A DNA stretch of 64,000 nt. Source: Sthenelais limicola (lineage: Eukaryota; Annelida; Polychaeta; Phyllodocida; Sigalionidae). A program made the translations under genes and the position numbers. The notes under the pieces are model-generated. The model was not told where the DNA came from. It searched no databases and saw only the letters and a list, made by a program, of their open reading frames with translations. How positions within the stretch are numbered: the first letter of the stretch is position 1; the number at the start of each line of letters is the position of its first letter. This document shows, one piece after another, positions 57,833 through 64,000 of this stretch. The stretch is from positions 12,883,871 through 12,947,870 of the forward strand of contig OW804096.1 of NCBI GenBank assembly GCA_942159475.1. Reading direction: 5' to 3'.

Positions 57833-58067
57833 GGGTCAGAGCTTCAGAAAATGTACAAATGGCCTTCACCAATCCTCTCAAATAACCCAAATTTAAGACG
57901 ACAATCAGGTTCAAAATACAGTTCAACATAACCAGACAGATTTATTGAATGAATACAATACAGAATACACTCAGATATACCTAGTATTTATCAATTTTTA
58001 CTGTAATTTAGCAGGATTTGATAGATGTGTAGAACAGTAGATTGTGCATTTTTTGAAAATCTGACCC
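57833..58067 (-). mobile_element. MITE-A, complete
   Basis: ATAT at both ends. It lies inside the first copy of a local duplication whose second copy (58267-58342) lacks it. Confidence 0.9.
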
Positions 58068-58119
58068 ATATCCTTCTCCAACAATATACACAATACACAT
58101 CAGATAATACACATAAGAT

Positions 58120-58265
58120 CAGTCTTGGTCCTAACCTTCAGATCAGATAAGAATAGAATGTCAGTGATTGGATGCCTACTGCGTTACTAGCTTTACCGGC
58201 TGAGTAGTAGGCGTTCTAATGGCTTTTCTGGTCCAACAGTAGGCGTCCTAATGGGATTTTAATGA
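58120..58265 (-). mobile_element. MITE-B, truncated, between duplicated flanks
   Basis: Begins CAGTCTTGGTCC and stops at TTTTAATGAC. The sequence on both sides is duplicated (see 57764-58342). Confidence 0.75.
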
Positions 58266-58446
58266 CAGAGAGAGGGGGTGGGAGAGGGAGGGGGGAAATG
58301 ATAGCATGACATATATCCTTCTCAAACAATACACATAAGATCTGACACCACACTCTCAATGACCGCGATTTATTTGACTAAAACCAAACCAGATGCCTGA
58401 CTTGGCTCATCCCAGAACTGGACAGTTTCTTCGATTCGGGGTATAA

Positions 58447-58479
58447 CAACAAATGTCTGAATATATCAGACATTTGTTG
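58447..58479. repeat. 33-bp perfect foldback
   Basis: CAACAAATGTCTGA pairs with TCAGACATTTGTTG around the loop ATATA, 17 bp before a MITE-B end. Confidence 0.85.
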
Positions 58480-58495
58480 GAAAGGCAATACAGAC

Positions 58496-58588
58496 GAGTC
58501 TAGGCTCAGAGGCTGAGAGCCTCTCAGATGAGATAGGAATGCATGTCAGTGATTGGACGCCTACTGCGTTACTAGCTTTACCGTGTTG
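58496..58588 (-). mobile_element. MITE-B partial, GGCTCA subfamily
   Basis: Runs from GAGTCTAGGCTCAGAG to GCGTTACTAGCTTTACCG and then stops. Confidence 0.65.
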
Positions 58589-58612
58589 TGTTATTATAGA
58601 CATTTGGTATCC

Positions 58613-58799
58613 TGTTCAGGCCCAGAGCCTCACAGATGAGATAAGAAAGATATGTCGGTGATTGGACGCCTACTGCGTTACTGGCTTTACCGGTCCAGGA
58701 GTTGGCGTCCTAATGGGATTCTAAAGCCACTTTGCGGTTTGGAGCGAGAGGCTTTCCCTCAGTCTGAAGGGACTCTCGGTTTATTCTGAGCCTAGACTG
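58613..58799 (-). mobile_element. MITE-B, nearly complete, GGCTCA subfamily
   Basis: Shares the TACTGCGTTACT variant with the two preceding copies, so the three may derive from local copying. Right end GAGCCTAGACTG intact. Confidence 0.8.
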
Positions 58800-58993
58800 A
58801 ACAATAATTTAGAAGGTCCCCCTTCAGAAGGCACAACTACAGATGTCAAATATAGAGAAGATCCATAATAATATTATCATTATTGTACAATAAAGATTGG
58901 ATGATAATGAGGATTAAAACAACATTCAGGTGTAAAACATGAATTGAATGCAGCGAGGCCCAAACAGTTTGATGCAGGTGGATACCTTATAAA

Positions 58994-59117
58994 TGGGTTT
59001 AGGCGTCAGACAGTATTTCTGAGCTCATTTTTGTCATAAAAATTGGGTAAATTGAGAGGATTGCTAGGGTTAGGGTTAGGGTTAGGGCTAAAGGAGAATT
59101 GTAAATTTTCTGTCTGG
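58994..59117 (+). mobile_element. internally deleted MITE-A with telomere-like repeats
   Basis: The left terminus passes directly into the right arm. Telomere-type repeats replace part of the GGTGAAGG segment. Confidence 0.65.
59063..59090 (+). repeat. interstitial telomere-type repeat
   Basis: Four GGG blocks in the TTAGGG pattern lie inside a MITE-A remnant, replacing bases of its right arm. Confidence 0.85.
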
Positions 59118-59138
59118 CTATTTTTCCCATTTGTAAAT

Positions 59139-59375
59139 AGGTCAGATTTTCAGAAAATGTACAATTGGCAGCTGTACGGGTTGTACATTTAGTAAATTCT
59201 GCTAAATTAGGCTGCAATCTGGTCAATACTAGGTAAATTCAAGTTTATTTGGCATTGCATTGATTCTAGCGATCTGTCTGGTTAGGTTGAACTGTATTTT
59301 GAACTTTATTTTCGACTGAAATTTGGGTTATTTGAGAGGATTGGTGAAGCTGGATTGTACATTTTCACTACACCC
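59139..59375 (+). mobile_element. MITE-A, complete
   Basis: AAAT at 59135-59138 and 59376-59379 is an exact target duplication. The right terminus is shortened to CACTACACCC. Confidence 0.85.
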
Positions 59376-60016
59376 AAATCTCATGGCTCTAACTGTATAG
59401 TGCATCTGCGCTATGAGCACAGACAATGGGCGCAATAAAAGAGGGAGTGTTAGGTGGGGGAGGGGGGAGAGGGGGGAGGGGGGGGGGGGGGTGCGTAACG
59501 TGAAGAGACCATGCATGCATGCACGCGGCTTACCGATATAGAATAAAGCCTAACTGTGATAGCTCTCTCCCTGTATTCCTTTTTTTGCTGTTTGTTCTTT
59601 TGTTTGTCTCGGAATTCTGCACAAAGCTCAACATGTACCGCCACCCGTTGCTTTGATATTCTTTGAATATCACAGCTTAACAACTCATAGAAATATAATA
59701 TCATTATCGAGATTATTTCCCCCAGATATTTATCAATTTACGCTATTGTTTCCGTGGAAACCAAGCTAAAAGGTGAAGAAAAATGCTGCCATGGCTTTCT
59801 GAAATAATGCATTCCAGTATCTATGTTGATTTTTCTTTTTCAATATTGAGGTTATTTAATGGGAAATTTAGCGATCTTGGACTTAGCATTCATTACTTTA
59901 ATATTTGGAAAGCATCTGCCCATGCAGGCACTTTAAACATCAAACAACAAAGTTATATGCAAACAGAATCAACCTCAATGCGAGCTAATGTGATATCAGA
60001 CCAAATTTCTCCTGTC
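59376..60016. other. no gene seen
   Basis: G-run tract at 59455-59492 followed by GCATGCATGCACGCG; the rest is unique. Confidence 0.5.
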
Positions 60017-60126
60017 CAATCTAGGCCCAAAGTTGAGAAAGTCCCTTCAAACTAAGGGAAAGCAAAGTGCCATTATAAATCCATTAAGACCGCAAAATGT
60101 CATTATATTCACATTAAAACGCTAAG
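60017..60126 (+). mobile_element. MITE-B, right half lost
   Basis: CAATCTAGGCCCAAAG to CATTAAAACGCTAAG, where sequence resembling MITE-G begins. Confidence 0.7.
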
Positions 60127-60292
60127 CTATTTTCCTTCCCTTATGTAGAACAGTCCTACTATAGGAACAGTACCATTGTTTGTATAGTAAACTCCTTCCC
60201 TAAAACTTCCTTACCAACTGCTTACCAAGGAAAGGTAGCTAAGGAAGGGAAACATTACAGATTAAGTAGGGATTTATTATGCAACGGGCACC
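60122..60292. mobile_element. possible MITE-G relative
   Basis: Repeated TTCCTTCCCT/AAGGAAGGGA motifs in inverted order and a right end TTATGCAACGGGCACC resemble MITE-G. The left end is unclear next to a truncated MITE-B. Confidence 0.35.
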
Positions 60293-61211
60293 TGGGTTCC
60301 CAGGGGAATGCCTGAATGGTGGAAATACAAGGGAAGTTGGGGGCAGGTGGTGGTCGGTACAATTATCTCTACATCACAGGCAACATTGCATGGGTGTTGG
60401 GGCATAAGTGTTTATTGTGATCGAGGTGTCCCGATTAATCAGGGTCATCATAACCGACATTACGTATAGAGCAGAGGGACTGGGGCAAGTTTTAGGAACA
60501 GGTTCTGCTGTAGCGTGCACAATTTCAAGCGACTGAGGATTAAAGTATTAAGGTTAATGCAATATTATTATTTGTGTGTCTATTCTTGTATGAAAATGTT
60601 GTTTTGATTAGCCCACAATAGATACAATCCTAATGAGATTACAACGCGTCTTTTTTTTAAAATATGTTTTATTTCGCCACAAATTCCATACAAATGGTAC
60701 TTTTCATTGTGCGAACAAAATTTTATGTTCAGTTAGTATATTTAGTATTTAATCATTCCGAATTGATTTTGGGTTAAGTGCCCACCACAATTAGTGTTTA
60801 ACTGGTTTGTTCAATGTCAGGTATGTTAATAGTTTTTACTCCATGATTCCATCATTAAGTATACAGATGAAGCAGAAAACGTCTTTTGTAGTCTGTTAAT
60901 GCATGTTTGCTCCAAAAGTGAATAAATAAAAACAATTCATTGGAACTGTGCCTAATAGCAACGGGTACTGGAAGTCCCCCAGTTCATACCTGAATGAAAT
61001 TGAATAAGAATTGATTTAAATTGTACAATTACAGTTCCATTAACGAGGTGTCCTTATAAGGAGGGACATGCAATAGTACAGGATTTACTGTAGATGCTAT
61101 GACAGTAAGTGAGCCTCTATAATACATGAAAAGGTAGCGCGGTGTTACTGTAGAAATGTACAGAATAACGAAGAATCCGTACTATCCGTAATGGAGTATA
61201 CCCTACTATAA
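60293..61211. other. no gene seen
   Basis: AT-rich unique DNA. The block around GTAGATGCTATGA at 61090 recurs near 61631 as GTAGATGCTATTGAG, either side of the enlarged MITE-A at 61212. Confidence 0.5.
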
Positions 61212-61582
61212 GGGTGAAATTGCCAGAAAATGTACAATTCACCTTCACCAATCCTCTCAAATGACCCACATTTAAGAGAAAATCAACGTTCAAAATACAG
61301 TTTAACACAATGAAAGAGACTTTTTGTATCAACGCAATGCCAAAGATACTCTGATATACCCATTATTCATATTATTTCCAGTCTAATTTCAGATTTCTAG
61401 ACTCGGATTTGACTGAGAGAGTCCAATTCTTTTCATTTCAAGAATTCTTTTATTTCTGATGTTTTTACAAATAGGTACTTCTAAATAAACAGTTTCCTGA
61501 ATAATCAGTTCTTCCGACGAGTGCCTTGATTCTTTTTTTTGTCTTAAATTTTAGTTATGTACATTTTCTGAAAATCTGACCC
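61212..61582 (-). mobile_element. MITE-A with a replaced centre
   Basis: The outer arms match, but about 150 bp at 61385-61545 is foreign. The flanks are ATAA and TTAT. Confidence 0.7.
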
Positions 61583-61892
61583 TTATAAATGTATTATAAG
61601 GAGAGATGTGCAAAGGTTTAGGCTTGACTGTAGATGCTATTGAGCGTATAAGTGAGCGTGCATGCGCTGCCTACCAGTAGGGGAGCCCAGGTAGGTAGGT
61701 AGGTGGGTAGTTGATTACAGGTGTTCCATGTATTACCTGCCATTATTAGGTGGCGGCAGGAAAAGGTATGCAACATGCGGCAAGACGCAGTCCATTGTCA
61801 TGCAACCCTCCGTCACAGCATGCCTGGCTGGAAGAGGGGGGGGTGCTTCAACTCGACCCGCTCATATAAACCCTCACTCACACAGAGAATCC

Positions 61893-62034
61893 AGTCCATT
61901 AAGGTCGCAAAATGCCATTAGAATCCCATTAGGACGCCTGTATACTCGTGAACCAGGAAAGCCATTAGCGCAGTAGGCGTCCAATCACTGACATAGCATT
62001 TGTACATGATCTGATAGGCTGTGAGCCTAGACTG
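61893..62034 (+). mobile_element. MITE-B, left part lost, GGCTCA subfamily
   Basis: Begins within the TCCATTAAGGTCGCAAAATG block and ends GAGCCTAGACTG. Confidence 0.7.
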
Positions 62035-62385
62035 AGACTTCATTTATTGTAGACTACTTTTAACTTGGCTCAGTTTTCAAAGCAATATTTGCATGCAAAT
62101 TCTGGCCATGAAAGGTCATGAGGTCGGATATTAATCCACATAATTGCGGGAGGCTGTAATTCAGTACATATGTGATGGCAGTATGTTCTCTTTCTTGTTG
62201 TTGCTTCATTCTTTTCATTTCTTTTTGTCTAACTCTTGTACTGCAAGTTAGGAGGTGATCTAACTCCAATAATGGTATGCATATTTTATAAGGCAACGCA
62301 TGGAACACGTTGTTGAACGACAATTCCGAATGATGTAATTTAATGACTTGGCCTGTAATTGAATTAAAAAAAATAACAAAAATAG

Positions 62386-62446
62386 ACCCCCCCCCCCCCC
62401 ACTCCACATGCACATACAATCACGCCCCCCCCCCCCCCCCCCCCCC
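62386..62446 (+). repeat. double C-run
   Basis: Two long C homopolymers, the second 22 bases, separated by 25 bp. Confidence 0.88.
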
Positions 62447-62681
62447 ACCGACCTCTCGGTCAATCTCTAATAATCATATCCTTGACTCAGAAACTGTAGC
62501 AGGCAGGTGGAATGAAGGTTTGCAAGCACTGCTACACACGTATACATGAATACAAGTATCCGCACACAAAACATTCCCTCAAGTGAACGAAATCGGCTTC
62601 TTTAAAACACTTCATGTCGACCTCGCAATGCCTTAAACCTTTTATTATATACGCCGAGTGGGTTCCCTTTCTTTGTATAAT

Positions 62682-62916
62682 GGGTCGGGTCGTCAGGAAA
62701 TGTACAATCGGCAGCTCGTCACATTTAGTAAATTCTGCTAAATTTGGTTGAAAAAATGATAAATACTATGAATATCTGAATTTATTTTGAATTGGTTTGA
62801 TTCGGAAAGTCTGTTCGGTTTTGTTGATCTGCATTTTGCCTATATTTCTGTCTTAAAATTGGGGTATTTCAGAGGATTGGTGGAAGCGAATTGTACATTT
62901 TCTGTCGGTTTGACCC
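62682..62916 (+). mobile_element. MITE-A, complete, diverged
   Basis: Termini carry the CGTCAGGAAATG variant. No matching flank duplication. Confidence 0.8.
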
Positions 62917-63283
62917 ATGAGAGAGAGAGGTGCATCAAAACGCTTGGTGGAGTGTGAAATGGTAATGTTGTGAAGAAGAATTGTGTAACATTGCCTATGC
63001 AGAGTCATGAATGCAACATTAGGCACGATGAGGTAGTCAGGCGAATTATGTACAAACAGAAAGCTCGTATATTTTATGTACAATTTTATTCAATTTATAA
63101 AAGGGTGGAGGTCCTAATTGTAGTACACGGGGAAACAGTACAATAACATGTACAAATGATATGTTGCACATTTTCAGAAACATGTTTTACCAATCTATAT
63201 TGAAATAGTGATGTGGACAATAGGATGTATATAATTATTTAGAAAGATGAAGCTAAATACTGTTACTGTGCTACCACATATAT

Positions 63284-63518
63284 GGGTTAGATTTTCAGAA
63301 AATGTACAATTGGCAGCTCTGAACATTTAGGAAATCCTGCTAAATTAGGCTGAAAAATGATGAATATCGGGTACATCTGAATATATTTTTTATCACATTG
63401 ATTTAAAGTATAAGTTCTATTATGTTAAACTGCATTTTGAAGCTCATTTTTGTCTTAAATGTGGGTTATTTGAGAGAATTGGTGAAGGCAAATTGTACAT
63501 TTTCTGAAAATCTGACCC
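63284..63518 (+). mobile_element. MITE-A, complete
   Basis: ATAT at both ends. One of the best-conserved copies. Confidence 0.9.
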
Positions 63519-63603
63519 ATATATATGTGGAGGGTTGAGTGTTGTTAGTAGCATGAATACATGCCCCAAAGTTCGAGACTGAATGAAATATATTCTTGCG
63601 TTT

Positions 63604-63816
63604 CAAAGATCATCCTATATATGACCCGCCCAGAAACATTGCAAACATTTTTAATAACATAAATTATATCAAACATAAAATATAGAAACACTTCTTAGAT
63701 GTCCTTAATGTTTAGCATCATTAGAATCGGCTTCATCTTATCTTTTCGAATATGGTGATATCCCAAAAAGTATTTTTAGCGACTTGTGACTCATTTTCTT
63801 AAAGCACAATCACATA
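63604..63816 (+). mobile_element. MITE-C right part
   Basis: Ends GACTTGTGACTCATTTTCTT. The left half is missing. Confidence 0.7.
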
Positions 63817-64000
63817 TTTCATGACGAAAGTTGGGTAGAAATAGTGGAGACCTTAGTGGATGTACATTATTTTGCTGTGTCGAATGATTTTAAAGGCTAT
63901 TTTTCCGAGCTGCAAACCGTCCCCCCTTAAAAAAAAGCTATTTGCAGAGTTAACAGTACCCTACATTGTTCAGCTCCTAATCAACGTATCCATGATATGT

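Larger units (their letters stand above)
57764..58342. repeat. local duplication around a truncated MITE-B
   Basis: Copy 1 (57764-57832 plus 58068-58119, interrupted by a MITE-A) and copy 2 (58266-58342) share a GA-rich start, CATGAC, then ATATCCTTCTC and the end CACATAAGATC. Confidence 0.72.

Noticed and set aside
62060..62419. 119-codon minus-strand frame
   Set aside because: It starts in a G/C homopolymer region and has no domain or codon signal.

Overview
This window looks like a gene-poor stretch of an AT-rich invertebrate nuclear genome. I infer a marine metazoan, perhaps a mollusc or another lophotrochozoan, but no gene here fixes the taxon. The evidence for this reading is the lack of any long open reading frame, the very high density of short non-autonomous inverted-repeat elements (MITEs), abundant homopolymer G/C runs and CT/GA tracts, and candidate exons bounded by GT/AG splice sites. 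I found no transposase, reverse transcriptase, rRNA, tRNA or CRISPR array. All repeat families were recognised by comparing copies within the window and carry provisional letter names.

MITE-A is about 235 bp, with a terminal inverted repeat beginning GGGTCAG and 4-bp AT-rich target duplications. It has more than 50 copies and fragments. MITE-B is about 190-215 bp, ends CAGTCTAGG/CCTAGACTG, and has a GGCCCAAAG and a GGCTCAGAG subfamily. It also shows mostly 4-bp duplications, in about 35 copies and fragments. MITE-C is about 410 bp with long termini around TGTGTTTCAGGAAAATGAGT. MITE-D is about 335 bp with ends near GGGGATTTGCAT. MITE-F is about 215 bp with ends AGGGAGGTTCAGCAAG, and MITE-H about 130-155 bp with CAGTC ends. 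MITE-G and two strong hairpin elements (8614-8704 and 14731-14944) complete the set. These repeats occupy roughly a third to a half of the window and are nested in several places.

Coding potential is sparse. The best candidate is a short plus-strand two-exon gene at 16541-17266. It has an ATG in strong context inside a YY1-like motif, a phase-0 donor, an intron of about 440 bp, and a clean acceptor leading into an exon that a decayed copy at 27969-28295 repeats. Weaker candidates are a first coding exon at 8830-8886 and a minus-strand signal-peptide exon at 55466-55538. None could be assigned a function.

Layout: 1-8600 holds scattered MITE-A/B/C copies with CT and G/C tracts. 8600-9300 is a hairpin plus a promoter-like patch. 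9465-16490 is MITE-rich with the large hairpin. 16490-17390 is the candidate gene. 17390-34531 is the densest MITE mosaic. 34759-38700 holds MITE-C copies and MITE-F. 38752-40421 is a regular row of four MITE-A copies. 41519-49300 is mixed, with nested insertions. 51324-51593 is a 54-bp minisatellite. 54263-55400 is purine and pyrimidine tracts. 55466-57640 has the signal-peptide exon and two CpG-rich patches. 57764-63816 is MITE mosaic again.

The most unusual observation is that several MITE-B copies sit exactly at the junction of long direct duplications of their own flanks, for example a perfect 31-bp repeat around 48192-48381 and one of about 110 bp around 21894-22107. The other complete copies with matching flanks show only 4-5 bp.
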